Origin: Neoceratodus forsteri
Lineage: Eukaryota; Chordata; Ceratodontiformes; Ceratodontidae
NCBI GenBank assembly: GCA_016271365.2
Contig: CM057452.1
Coordinates: forward strand, 1,248,833,001 to 1,248,897,000
DNA length: 64,000 bases
Direction of reading: 5' to 3'
Positions 46,538-57,724 of the stretch are shown piece after piece. The stretch's first letter is position 1. Each line of letters starts with the position of its first letter. A program made the translations under genes and the position numbers. The notes under the pieces are model-generated. The model saw only the letters and a program-made list of their open reading frames with translations. It was not told the origin of the DNA and ran no database searches.

Positions 46538-46674
46538 ATAACCCACTGTAGGGTGTGCGGTACACTCCTGATATATGTACTTTGGTGTCGCGTTACACAT
46601 GAGACCACAGGCTGAGTACATCAATCCAAGCCGCGCATATATAATATGCGACCGCACACCCCACAGTGGGTTAT
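46538..46674. mobile_element. 137-bp fold-back (MITE-like) element
   Basis: ATAACCCACTGTAGGGTGTG at 46538-46557 (continuing CGGT) is repeated inverted at 46651-46674 (ACCGCACACCCCACAGTGGG then TTAT). The arms are about 24 bp with one mismatch, around an 89-bp centre. No coding capacity. The immediate flanks (AATAGAT and TTCTATC) are also partly inverted, so the true ends and target duplication are unclear, and I do not assign a superfamily. Confidence 0.7.
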
Positions 46675-46803
46675 TCTATCTTATAAAATGGCAAAATTGT
46701 TTTGAGGGAGTAAAGCAGGTGTGTGGTCACACTCTGATATACACATGATCAACTAATGGTGTTTGTCCAATGCGATTGATAATCCCACTATAGATATAAT
46801 ATA

Positions 46804-46843
46804 TACATACACACACACACACACACACTCACACACACACACG
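46804..46843. repeat. (CA)n microsatellite
   Basis: CA run with one CT interruption, about 40 bp. Confidence 0.9.
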
Positions 46844-46849
46844 TCACTC

Positions 46850-47265
46850 GAACAGCCCCTTGATACCGAAAATCATTTTTCTCACTGTGCATGTGCTCCC
46901 AATCCAAATAGGCTCTCTTCTCCTTTTGAAGATAAATCTGGAAATACTGGTGAGGCCCTGCATATCAGGGAGGCTCCCACACCATTTTCTGTAGACCAGA
47001 ACTATCCATTTTTCACAAATCTATTTTTTGCTAACCAGAACCATTGGTGGTCATTTCTTTAAGTAAATGTCCACCCCCTTCCTTGTGACTTTGAGTCAAA
47101 CATGGGGTAACTGACTTTGGTACCTCCTATAGACATAGCCCCCAAGATCCCCATCTTCTTTAGAATTCACAGATGACTTTCTCACTCAGGAACCCTCAAG
47201 CAAAAGCTTCCTCTGCTGAGGTTGCAGATACTTGCAGATGAATACTTGTGTTTTGTTGAATTTTA
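46850..47265. other. No recognised feature
   Basis: About 400 bp without gene or repeat that I can identify. Confidence 0.4.
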
Positions 47266-47269
47266 TCGA

Positions 47270-47760
47270 CACCATCTTTAATGCAGCCTAATACACTGAA
47301 GCAGAACTGCAACACTGCTGACAGGAGTGCTACTAAAATCACACTACACACTGAAGTGCACTACAGGTGTTAATGCAGTGCTAATTAACATAATTGCACA
47401 CACTGAAAAAGGAATGCAACACTGCTTCAGCCAGTATTGCTACACCAACGCTGCTTCAGGCATTGTTGATGACAAAACGCTGCTACTTTCAGTACTTTTA
47501 CAATGAGATTGCAGTGCTAATTAATATAGTTTGCACAAACTGAAAAAGCAGTGCAAAACTGCTTAAAACAGTGTTGCTGACATAACACTGCTTCAGCCAG
47601 TATTGCTGCATCAACAATGCTTCAGGCAGTGTTGATGACAAAAACACTACTAATTGCAGGTTTTGCATGTGTGATTTGAAGAGCTAATTAACATAATTCA
47701 CACACACTGTGTCAGCACTGCATGTACACCAACAAAGACCTGAAGATGCACTCAATTAAA
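47270..47760. repeat. Degenerate tandem array, period roughly 130-175 bp
   Basis: Units share CACTGAAAAAG-AATGCAA, CACTGCTTCAGCCAGTATTG, CTTCAGGCA-TGTTGATGAC and GCAGTGCTAATTAA. Clear copies start near 47402 and 47530, with a partial one before them. The CAGTGCTAA and CACTGC words and the position beside the TTGGTCCAATAAA repeat parallel the array at 14251-14545 in inverted orientation. Confidence 0.65.
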
Positions 47761-47824
47761 CACTGATGGACTGCATTATGAAATGAAGTGTGCAGGAAGG
47801 CATACTGCTACTGCAAACACTGAA

Positions 47825-47985
47825 ATAACAACATATAGTGACTATTTGAACACTTCACTTCCTCTGGGTTAGATCTGAGAAAGGATTGGTTTGTCAGAAG
47901 CAGACATTGTTTTCTTTTGTAACATCTGTGTTGGTCCAATAAAGCGTATCAAACCATTTGCTTCTGGAACTGTCTGCATCAGGCA
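47825..47985 (+). repeat. Interspersed repeat with TTGGTCCAATAAAGCGTATC tail (copy 2)
   Basis: Reads CACTTCCTCTGGG, a core with TTTTGTAACATCTGTG, TTGGTCCAATAAAGCGTATC and TTTGCTTCTGGAACTGTCTG. It is the inverted counterpart of 13998-14135, including the CACTGAAATAAC word on its upstream side. Confidence 0.65.
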
Positions 47986-48204
47986 TTCTGCCACCCACTA
48001 CTGCCCAGAAACTAACACATTTCTATCCACAGTGACATGGCTGCCTAGCCCACAACAGTGACAGCAGCATAGCACTGTGTGGTCATTGCTCCTGACACCA
48101 AACACCATGCCATTCACACACTGTGGCACCAATTTCTGTCACCAAGCCACTGACTTTGTACACTACAGATGTGTGTACCCCATCTCTGGTAGGCCCAGTA
48201 CATG

Positions 48205-48222
48205 CCTTACACATGGGGTGAT
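48205..48222. repeat. Target-site duplication of the L1, left copy
   Basis: CCTTACACATGGGGTGAT. Matches 54916-54933 at 17 of 18 positions and is followed by the oligo-T that is the L1 tail on this strand. Confidence 0.85.
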
Positions 48223-48668
48223 TTTTTTTGAAATTTAAGTTTATTGATTTTCAAAAGGACAAAATGAAAAACACAAAAGAAGCACTAAAACACAAAACAA
48301 GTACAAAACAATCCAAAAATGTAGACAAAGAGGTAATATGTATACAGTACAACCAAAATACCCAACTCCATCCCCTCCTCCCCCCCCTAGAAAAACCCGT
48401 ATCCCCCCCGAAACCACCCCCGTCCAATCACCCAAAAACCGAATAAAATATAGCCATCAACACATAAAGTCCCTCAAAACACCCCCCCCATTTCCCAACT
48501 GATGCACCAACAAGGACAAAAACCTATTAAATCTGATATCACTGTATATCTATAATAAAGTATCCTAACTTTAGCATCTTAAATCGATAATAACAAAAGA
48601 GATCAAAAATCTACAAATAAACATATGATGGATAAGGGCAAGAAGGATCGGGTCACCAAGCTACAGTG

Positions 48669-51600
48669 TTAGAGCAAACATAAGGCCTGGAGCTTATCCC
48701 ATCTTTTGCGAAACAATTCCATACGATCTTTAAAACTGGTTATCAGCCTCTCTGATTGAAGATACGACATTATCTCCTTCAACCAATCAGCATATGATAG
48801 GACCAACTGGTCCGACCAATGTCTTAGGACCAGCTTTTTAACCGCCATGGACACCAAGGCCATATGATATCGGCATTCAACACTATCAACATAGGAAAAA
48901 TCGCCCAAAACACAAACCTCCGGACAAAAAAACCTACTCAGACCCAGAAGGGGATCCAGATTCTCCCGGATCAAAGACCACAATGGGGCAACTTTGGGGC
49001 ACTCCCAAAAAATATGGATTAAATTACCTTCACCTTGCGAACACCTAAAACAATCCGAACAGGAGACCATCTTGCGCTGAAAGAGTTTAACAGGAGTATA
49101 GTAAAGATTATTCACAATATAATATTGTGTTACCCGCAGCCTATCCTGGGTGTGATATCTGTGCAAATTGCTCCATATATTAGGCCAAGCTGGAACAGCA
49201 TCAGGAAGAAGATGTGTCCAGACCAAAAGGCCTTCAACACCCTCCTGAGAGCTGAAATTCAAAAGGTAAGAATAAATCAACGAGATAGAGTGGGACTGAG
49301 AGGCAAGACTGATAATATTAGAGAGAAGGAGGTGCACAACCGATTCTCTGAAAGTAGTGCCAAATTTACTACCCATTAGGTGCCGAAGCTGATAGACCTT
49401 GAAAACCCCTTTGCTTGGTATGTCAAATTTCTCTAGGATATCATCTGACGCAAGAAGCGAATCTTGGTTGAACAAATGTTCAACTCTGGCATCCTTGAGT
49501 TGTGGGAGCCAGTTCGGCATGATCCAAGAGTTCCTAACCTAATGTTAGGATTAGGACCACCGCTGTCCCAAATCCAATCCACTAGAAACAGAAGAACTTA
49601 AGACATTGTGCCTATGACCTAATAGAACCCATCACCGTGTTGTCGCCAAACCAACTGTGATAGAGTCCGGAGTGCATAAAATAAGGGAGACATGTCCAGT
49701 CTAAGCTCAGAGAGAAAGGCCGTTCAAGCTGAAGCCAGATTGGACAAGGGATCTCCGAACCCGTGGAAAACCATCTCCTAATTTGGAAAAATGAGCGCCT
49801 AATAGTACAGCAGGAGATTAGGAAGTTGTAGGTCACCCTTAGTCCTTAGGGATATATAGCTGGTATAGGAACTGCATCTTCCGCCAGATAAAGCTGGAGA
49901 ACAACCTATGAAGTTGTTGAAAAAGGAAAGAGGATCCAGAGATTAGTCAGGTTCAACGGATAGAAAACTGGGAAGAATGTTCATTTTAATAATGTTGATT
50001 CGGCCCCAAAGCTTAAATAGAGAGCTGACCAACGCTGCAAATCCTGACTAATCAGATCTTTAACTCTGTCCAGATTTAGCTTTTCAAGAGGAAAGATCAG
50101 TAGAAAAGTGGATTCCCAGATACTTAATTGATCTGGAGGATCACCTCATTCCAAAGGAGAGGAAGTCCTGTTTATTAGTATACTTGTTTAGAGGGAAAAT
50201 CTCGCATTTCAAGATATTCAACTTGTAATGGGAAAAGATGCCGAACTGCATAATGATATCAAGAGCGGCCTTTAAAGATGCTGCCGGGTCCGTTAGGTGC
50301 AGCAAGACATCATCTGCATATGCAGAGAGAACCAGTTCCTGTTGCTGTAACATAACACCTCTCACCTGGGGGGACGACTTAAGCTTAATCAGCAAAGGCT
50401 CCAGAAATAAGCTAAATAGTAAAGGAGAAAAGAGGTATCCTGCCTGGTGCCAGCAAATAGGCTAAAAGAAGAAGATAGGACCCTATTGCAGTAAATCCTA
50501 GCAGAAGGGCAGCTATAGAACGTCTGAATAATATTCAGAAAAGAAGTTGGAAACCCATACCCTCCATTACCGACCAAAGAAAGGACCAATCAACCCGTCG
50601 AAAGCTTTTTCGGCATCAAGAGAGATCAAGCAACCGGACATGTAGCTGTTTGAGCATACTGAGAAATATGCGACAAAGTCCTCATGACTGATCAGCCGCC
50701 TCCCTGATACAAAACCAACCTGCTCAGGGCTCAGCAGCCCGACCAGACCCTCTTGATCCTTTCAGCAAATATTTTAGCAAGAATTTCCATGTCTTAATTT
50801 TGGAGAGAAATGGGTCGGTAATTGGCCGGATCAGTAAGAACTTTGTTAGCTTTAGGGATTAAGACTATAGTAGCTTCAAACAGAGCAGGGTCAATCTCAG
50901 AGGAAACTGATAAATAATTGTATAATTTAAGAAGAATGGGCACCAGGTCCTTAGCAAAGACCTTATAAAAGTTTGCCGGGAAACCATCCGGCCCCGGCGA
51001 CTTATCCGGTACCAAGAAGGTGATAGTACTCCTTATCTCCTCAGCTGAGATAGGGACTAGCAAACTAGCTTGTTGGGCTTCAGATAGACAAGGGATATCT
51101 AGTTCTTTCAAAGAATCCTTAACAACTGAAATGGGATGAGATAGTGAGGAATGGCTATAAAGGTCCGAATAGTATTCCTTGAAAACGTGTGTGCAATATC
51201 TCTGGGAGAGGAAACTACTCTACCAGAAGGGGAGGACAAAGAAGGGATGATCCTTGAGCTCTCCAATGTACGCAGACGCAGAGCCAGCAATTTGCCCGAT
51301 TTTTCACCCAGATCCAGATACTTAGCCTGGGTTTTCATCAAACAGTATTCTGTTTTCTCCTTCAAGAGGTCCGAGTATTCATTCTTGGTTAGCAAAAGAT
51401 CCTTAAGATCCTTTACAGAGGAAGTCGAAAAATATTTAATCTCTAAATCCCTTAGCTTGCTCATCAGAGCTAAGGACCTAGCCAACCGTGTCTTCTTCCT
51501 GAAGGAGGCCATCTTAATGATTTCACCCCTAAGGTAACACTTCAGGGCACCCCAAACCATGTCGACCCTTGAAGTAGAGTTCAAGTTGTCAGCCAGAAAA

Positions 51601-52395
51601 AGAGAGATCCAAGAACTAATTTCTGAAACACATTGATGATCCTTTAGCAATTGAGTATTTAGCCGCCACATAGCATCGCGGGAATAATCAGGGTCTAAAG
51701 ACAGTCGAATCCAGACTATAGCATGGTCCGATAAAATGATCGTCTCAATACCAGACAGAGAGATATTCGGGAGAAAAGGGAGACTAACTAAAACCATATC
51801 CAATCTCGATTTAGTGCCATGCGATTGGGATTGAAAGGAAAGGGATGACAAAGTATTGGCAAGCCACCAGGGGTCGATAGTTCCAGCATCGAACTCAGGT
51901 CCCAAAAGCGCTTGAGTCGGAGTGGTGTGGCTTATCTTGAGGATCTCTATCCAAAGTGGATGAGAAAGGCACATTCCAATCGCCTCTAAGTATAAATTAA
52001 GCGAGAAAGCTAGACAATTTATCCACCAGAGACATAAAGAACCCAGGATTCCACCCACCAGACCATACACTGAACCAAGGACAACATTACCACCATTTAG
52101 AGTACTTTTCACCAGGACAAATCTCCTTCTGGGTCTGAGACAGTCAACTCTTTCATAAACAATACATGCCTTTTAATAAGAACCAACCCCTTTACTAAAG
52201 CAGGAATTTCTGCAAGGTAGGATTGGGAAAACTAGATTGGGATAGCAACTTGCATCGCATGGCATAAATGTGTCTCTTGCAGAAAAAGGATATCAATATG
52301 AAGCAATGAACATGGTTAAAGGCCTGCAGCCACTTGACCCGATCCCTAAGCCTCGAACATTCCAAGATGCTATTTTGACTGTATTCGTAGCCATT
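48669..52395 (-). pseudogene. L1 (Tx1 clade) ORF2: AP endonuclease, reverse transcriptase, C-terminal finger
   Basis: The endonuclease starts KIASWNVRGLGIGS (about 52395-52350). LDMVLVSLPFLPNISL and IILSDHAIVWIRLSL lie near 51800-51700 and include the SDH active-site block. Reverse transcriptase entry: ISAEEIRSTITFLVPDKSPG then PDGFPANFYKVF (51055-50960), followed by LIPKANK and YRPISLQN. A GTRQDTS block near 50440 stands for GTRQGxP. The catalytic block LSAYADDVLLHLTD (50330-50290) is intact. The C terminus contains CFRCSQGEGNLIHIFWEC (49065-49010), a CCHC-type finger typical of L1 ORF2. Frames change at least three times. Confidence 0.9.
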
Positions 52396-52479
52396 TTAGA
52401 AACATTATAGTACAACCAGGTATCCAGACAGAACCAGCAAAATATGTGGAACAAGGTGCACCCCATATAATGGCCTGGG

Positions 52480-53955
52480 ACCAAATGTCCACCCAGAGCT
52501 GCTTAGGCCTGGGTCTCAACAGCAATAGCCTCGTCCAGCTTATCCAGCCGAACAGAAACAAGGCCTGTACTGTAGGGTAGGCTCATCCAACCATGAGACC
52601 CAAACCAAACAAAATTGATCCTAAGGCAGTCACCCATCCATAAAACCCCAGAACATATTCAGCAACCATACCCCCAGAAACGCAATCTATCGAGCAGACC
52701 AGAGATCATATAAAATATCTGGGACATCAGTCATTAATCCTCAACCCCCACACCCTCCCAAAGACCAGAAACCAAAAATTAGAAAAACCAAGTCCTAAAG
52801 AGAGAGAACCCCAACCCCTCCCAAAGACCAAAAATCCCCATAGTCCGAAATACCTTAAACTAGACCCCCCAACAACCAGCACCCCTACAAACCCAAAATA
52901 ACTATGTACAATGGGTGGCTCGAGCAAAGATAACCCAAAAAGTGAACTAGTGCCCAAGGGCTGGAGCCTCCCAACCCCCAATGCGAACCTCCGACCCCCA
53001 GAACTGGGAACCAGTGCCAACATACAAAGAGGACCAGGCACAGTTCAGAGAAAGTGAGAACCCACAATGCCAAAATCAGATCCCCAAGCGCCCAGCACTG
53101 GAAGAGGTTAGCCACCCCCAAACATATGGCTCGTGATTCCACATCCAGCGAGCAAGCGCATAAGCCCAAGCCCCCCACAGCCACTCCCCCAAGGCCCACC
53201 TCCGATACTGTAGGCAGACAGAACGAAAAAAAATAAGATATAAGATAGGGGAGCAGGTCAGGTAGAAAAGCATGAGGAAATAATACAGCATCCCAGCAGC
53301 AGAAAACCATCGACCCCAATCTGGTCCAGCAATCCCCCCAGCGTCCTCACCAGAAAAGGTAATATTAGTGGGACACCTACCCGAAATCCATGCAGCCCAC
53401 GAGGAAAGGGAAGTCCAGAAGACCAGCAAGAGGCAAGGAAAACATGAAGGCATTAAATCTGGGAGAAATTCATACTGAAGGCTGCTGTTTCTGGGGGGAC
53501 CGATAAGGCAGAGGGACCAGATTAGGTCCGCCTACCAGGAAATCCCCTCCGGGAAACAGACCCACGGAAGAAAAGTTCCATTGAGGGAGTGCATGGACGG
53601 GTCGGAAGGGGAGAACATTACCTAGACCAAAACTCCCCAAAGCCACCTGAATCAGGCCGAGGAGTCCAGAAAGGGAAGGCCAGAAAGGAGAGACCGAGAG
53701 CGACCAGGAAAGCAACGAAAAACAAAAAGGAGGCCAGAAAGGGAAGGTAAGAAACAAGAGAGTACCTCAGCTAACGACAGAGCTAATTGTCCAGGCATCC
53801 CTCAAAATACAAATACAGACATTTTATACCAAGACAAAAGGAATTTAGTCCAGCAAGATCATTGAGCTCCAAACCCAGGGCAAGGAAATTAGGTCCTTCA
53901 GCCAGGCGCTTAAATAGCTCTGGTAGCTTGCCAGCCAGTTCCTGTGGGCAGCATC
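52480..53955 (-). other. Long spacer between L1 ORF1 and ORF2
   Basis: About 1.5 kb without recognisable ORF1 or ORF2 motifs. On the minus strand it is rich in T and G, with two copies of a TTTTTGGT-CTTTGGGAGGG word (near 52750 and 52815). Short open frames are Trp/Phe/Leu-rich and look like noise. In most L1s the two ORFs are separated by only tens of bases, so this is either a family trait or an inserted sequence. Confidence 0.5.
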
Positions 53956-53959
53956 GGGG

Positions 53960-54827
53960 AATTAAAGCTGATAGTTGCGCCTAATAGTAATCTCAAAGTC
54001 GAGGGTAAGTCATCTTGAAAGGAATAGAGGTGGCTATTAATTTCTGCACAACTGGGTGGTATGCTGCCCTTTCTCTAGGTTTTTAGGTAGGTCCTGTGCA
54101 ATCCGGATTCTGGATATTCCCAAAGGATTTCTTTTCAGTTCAGCGACTGTGTAGATGTGATGCTCTCCACATAACTGAGAAACTTAATTATAATAGGATG
54201 CGGGGGATCCAGCCGCAGGCCTAGGTCTCAGAGAACGATGTCCCGCCTAGATGGTAAGAGGAGTTGATAGGATGGCCCACCACCTTCATAGGAACTTCTG
54301 CAAAAGCTATGAGGTCTGGGCCCTCTTCCAGCTCGGTAGGCCCATGATTAGCAAATTGTTTCAGCGATTGCGCCTTCCAGGTCTTCAGTTTTGGCTTAGT
54401 TTTTACTTGTGCCTGAGTTCAATAATCTGCTTTCGCCCTGGATCTCCACTGTTCTGCTGAAGTGACTCTGGTCTCCATATCTGAAACTCTGGTAGAGACA
54501 GAGGAAAGATTGCAGCGCAAGGATTTAAGTTCACCAGTCAGCTCCTTCAATATGTCTTTCAAAGGAGTAAGCTTTGAAGGAACCTATCCTCCGTTAATGG
54601 AGTAGCCTGCCAAGGCCCTGTCCACCCCTCGATCGGTTCAGTAGGGGCCTGATTTCGCTGTTTCTTGGCGGCCTCTCCGGGATGCAGGGTGTATGCTTGA
54701 CTGAGGCCTGCTTCCATCCACCTCCATCGCGAACCTGCAAGCACTTATTTCCCCAGCAAAGGTCATTTTGTAGTAGCAGGTTACTTCCCAAACATTTTCT
54801 GGGCAGATTTTGTCGAAAAAAGGCCAA
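53960..54827 (-). pseudogene. L1 ORF1 (coiled-coil RNA-binding protein), decayed
   Basis: Read on the minus strand: PLKDILKELTGELKSLRCNL and VSTRVSDMETRVTSAE (about 54560-54460), a leucine/valine heptad pattern of a coiled coil. Then text like LKQFANHGPTELEEGPDLIA and, in shifted frames, IIKFLSYVE and RIRIAQDLPKNLEKGQHTTQ (about 54200-54060), which correspond to the RNA-recognition and C-terminal domain. Several stops interrupt it. ORF1 protein would trimerise on L1 RNA in the cytoplasmic particle. Confidence 0.7.
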
Positions 54828-54915
54828 GATGGTTTAATAAATGATCAAAAAAGGTGGCCAGAGGGGGGAGCTCAGTATCCCAGCTGCTGTCTAGCCAGAT
54901 GCCATCACGTGACCC

Positions 54916-54933
54916 CCTTACACATGGGATGAT
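54916..54933. repeat. Target-site duplication of the L1, right copy
   Basis: CCTTACACATGGGATGAT, one mismatch from the left copy. It lies immediately before the L1 5' end. Confidence 0.85.
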
Positions 54934-55440
54934 GCCAGTGACTCTTCTGAAATGCTGGCCCCAATGGTCCCCTGACAGTGCATGGTATGCCTCCTCCCAA
55001 CAGTATGAGCAGTCATTCTGGCCATGCGAGTGCTTCCATTGCACGATGACTTCTATCGTCACCTGTGCTGTGTGGTTTGCACTGACACAGCACTGCAGAG
55101 GGGGATCTGTGGCAGCATCTGCTGTGCACACTTTTTCGATGGAGGGACTTCCATCATGAGTGCTGTGGGTTGTCATAACATACCATTGAAGTTCAGTGGC
55201 ACGGTTGATCATAGACCGAGCCAGAGACATGTAGCTGCATTCTGTAGTCCAAAGGAGTGTCACCTTTGGCCCTGTGGGGGAGGTTGGGTTCTCTACTCAT
55301 TCTGCTGTTCCACACCTGTGTCATGTGTACACTGTGGCCATGATCCTGTGCCATGTAATGGTACGATATCAGTCACACACTACACATGTGAAACACATGC
55401 CACTGACCTGTCACTTTCACCTCTCCCCAGCAGGTAATAT

Positions 55441-56780
55441 GCCCGAGAAGGTGAGAATCAGAGCTCATCGATTCAGCAATGATGAGCAGAATACCTTCTC
55501 ACAGGCATACAAGGGCCATGAATCTACCATCACATGCTATCACAATACCGACGTCACTGTCTGTCAGGCTTGGAATGAGATAACGGATGAGGTCAATTCT
55601 GTCATTGGTCGGGGCAGGACAGCTCAGGTGGTGAGGAAATGATTTGGCAACCTCTGTCACTGGGCTAAGGAATCTGAGACTGCATGATGGAGGGAAATAA
55701 GTGGCACTGGGGGCAGATGCCTGATACCCACAGTGACATGCTCCCTGGACCTGTCAGAGGAGACAGTAGCACTGTTGTTGTGTGCAGTGGAGGTGACTTG
55801 GGTGCCTGGTGGGGGCCAAGAGTCCCAGGTACCACAAACAGTACCATGTAAGTACTACACTGGATGCCTCTGTTGTGCTTGCATGTGACACACCTCTGGG
55901 AGCATATACATGGGTACCACAAGGCACGGACACAGGCTACACATAGTGTACCACTCCAGCCCTACACGGCAGCTCCCTTGTGTGGACACAAGGACTGATG
56001 AGCATGTCCCCATGGTCACCACTGGGTTCACTTGCTCATGTGGTGAAAGCACCTCCTGCACAAGTGTTTATGTCCAGCTGCAGCAGTTCACTACATACTG
56101 TCACAGCATTGCATTGCTGTAACTACATGCTGTATCCTCCATCATTGTTACCCATTATTGTACTTGCTGTGCTACAAGCTGTGTTTTGGCCTGGATTGTT
56201 GCACCTCTGTTGTGCCCTATGGTGTGGTCAGTTTGCTTGTGCATGTCTGGGTGCCCACATATCACAATCTGTGTGACACGGTGGCAGTTTTAGTCTTTCA
56301 CTTGCACCACTAGCATGCTAACATCTGCCCCTGTTCACCTCATCATCAGGCTCACAGCTACGACATCCTGTTGCCTGTCCCAGCCATGCATCACTGGTAT
56401 ACCCTCACCTGCTTGTATCTCTCCCTGCAGCTCAGATTCTGGTCAAGCCTACAACAGTGACAGTGTTACCAAGGCTGTCAAGTAGCATAAGACATCCCTG
56501 CATCATACATCTGAATCTGCTTGTGGACAGCAGTAGATGGTCTACCAGAGGAAGTGATGAGGATACCTTGGATGCCAGCCAGAACCTATTCACATATGTC
56601 TCCCAGCTGGAGCAGGCCTTTTTGACCACCACCACAGACAAGGCGGCACAGATTGGAGCAGAAGACATCACTACCATCACCTACATATGCACTCTCACAG
56701 GACTCGACCTTTGCATCCCACACCTCCACACCTATCACCTCCTCCTCTGCCACACAGCCCTCCCTATCCACAGTCCTCCT
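55441..56780 (+). pseudogene. Harbinger accessory Myb/SANT-like protein
   Basis: Starting at an ATG at 55441, the frame reads MPEKVRIRAHRFSNDEQNTF, SQAYKGHESTI, then VCQAWNEITDEVNSVIGRGR and TAQVVRK to a stop at 55640. This is a Myb/SANT trihelix: a first helix after RRFSxxE, a W in the third helix (AWNEI), and the R-T-x-x-QVRKR region. FGNLCHWAKESE follows after the stop and continues the domain. A later exon begins after a ctgcag acceptor at about 56425-56431 and contains SDEDTLDASQNLFTYVSQLE (56552-56610). The protein binds the transposon ends and aids the transposase. The in-frame stop makes this copy non-functional. Confidence 0.75.
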
Positions 56781-56789
56781 CAGTAATGG

Positions 56790-57240
56790 TCCCTTACACT
56801 CATCAGAGGCCAGGGTGTGAGGGACCACTGTTGGGGTCTGGGCCAGGTGGTGCGTGGATGTCCACATGGGTGCAGTCGATTGTACCAAGTACTTGTGGCA
56901 GGTAAAACTTCTGTATTGTTGCTGTTCATGCCACTGTGGTACTAGGGAATACTATGATTTCACTAGTGTGTGGCAGCAGAGCATCTAAAAAGAGGGCCAG
57001 CAGGCATGAGGCACATGGCTGCAACACTCCAGTGGTATCCCTGACAGGGGACTGAAAGGTGCCTGTTGCCTGGAGACACATGGCAGTAGCCACCTTCACC
57101 TCCACCATCAGGGCATGACTGTGCTAGGTGGTACCGCAGGTCTTCATTGAGGAGTTCACACAGCTGTCTGAGCATGGTCTAGTTGAGGAGATACCGGCCA
57201 ACCAGCTGGTCATCGGTCAGTGTTTCAAAGAAGTGTCATG
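56790..57240 (-). pseudogene. Harbinger DDE transposase, N-terminal part only
   Basis: The minus strand has LTDDQLVGRYLL (57220-57185), the usual opening, then LRQLCELLNEDLRYHLAQSC. VEVKVATAMCLQATGTFQSP and LFLDALLPHTSEIIVFP follow (57105-56940) and align with the copy at 2660-2530. The first Asp region reads VLGTIDCTHVDIHAPP type, near 56895-56850. After about 56790 the homology stops, so the second Asp and the Glu are gone. A deletion, not mere decay, is likely because the accessory exon follows immediately. Confidence 0.75.
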
Positions 57241-57724
57241 GCTGGTACTGTCTTTGTTCAGCAGGGCACCTCTGATGGGCCCAGGATGTTCTTGTTGCCA
57301 TTGCTCATCCTGGAGAGCCTCCTCAACCATGGGTAGAAGCTGTGGTGTAGTATCCACCATTCTGCTTCTGCCTACACTACCTAGCTCTACCTGTGGGCTT
57401 TGCCTGGATTAAGATGACTTTTTTATAAGTGGTATTTTGCACTGCACAATGTGCTGCACAGAGACATTTTGCATGCTGCTAATGCTATGAGAATAGCATT
57501 ACACTGGTATGCATGGCCCCTTCCCTCCCTTTGCATCATACATGCTGTCTCTAACCATTTTGACATGCGCTAACCGGCCTTTTGTGAATTGCAGTCCTGT
57601 GCAAACTTCACACTGTTATCCATGGTCCAGCACCCCTGATTGTACCCCCACCTCACAAACAGCAAGATATATGTAGGTATATGTACTAATCTTGGGGCAG
57701 AGACACTCATTGTATAAGCATAAG

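Larger units (their letters stand above)
48223..54915 (-). mobile_element. Tx1-like L1 LINE, about 6.7 kb, apparently full length
   Basis: Flanked by an 18-bp target duplication. The 3' end is a short oligo(A) (eight T at 48222-48229 on the plus strand). The 5' end, read on the minus strand, starts GGGGTCACGTGATGGCATC, with an E-box CACGTG at 54906-54911 as in amphibian Tx1-type L1s that I remember. ORF1 (coiled coil) lies at about 54800-53960 and ORF2 (endonuclease plus reverse transcriptase) at 52395-48669, with an unusually long spacer of about 1.5 kb. The host is the Harbinger copy B. It is full length by its two ends but dead through stops and frameshifts. Confidence 0.85.
47990..57595. 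mobile_element. Harbinger transposon copy B, split by an L1
   Basis: The body lies at about 47990-48222 and 54916-57595, separated by the Tx1-like L1. As in copy A, the accessory gene is on the plus strand (55441-56780) and the transposase on the minus strand (57240-56790). The right end is placed near 57595, where the sequence read inward from the right is GGACTGCAATTCACAAAAGG. The left end is uncertain and may lie before the composite repeat at 47270. The transposase is missing everything after the first catalytic Asp, so the element could not move itself. Confidence 0.65.

Noticed and set aside
48228..48446. Lys-rich plus-strand open frame
   Set aside because: It is the antisense of the L1 3' untranslated region and A/T-rich tail.
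52727..53757. Phe/Leu/Trp-rich minus-strand frames as membrane proteins
   Set aside because: Low-complexity T/G-rich spacer of the L1; no start context, family motif or conserved spacing. Membrane-like runs arise from T-rich DNA.
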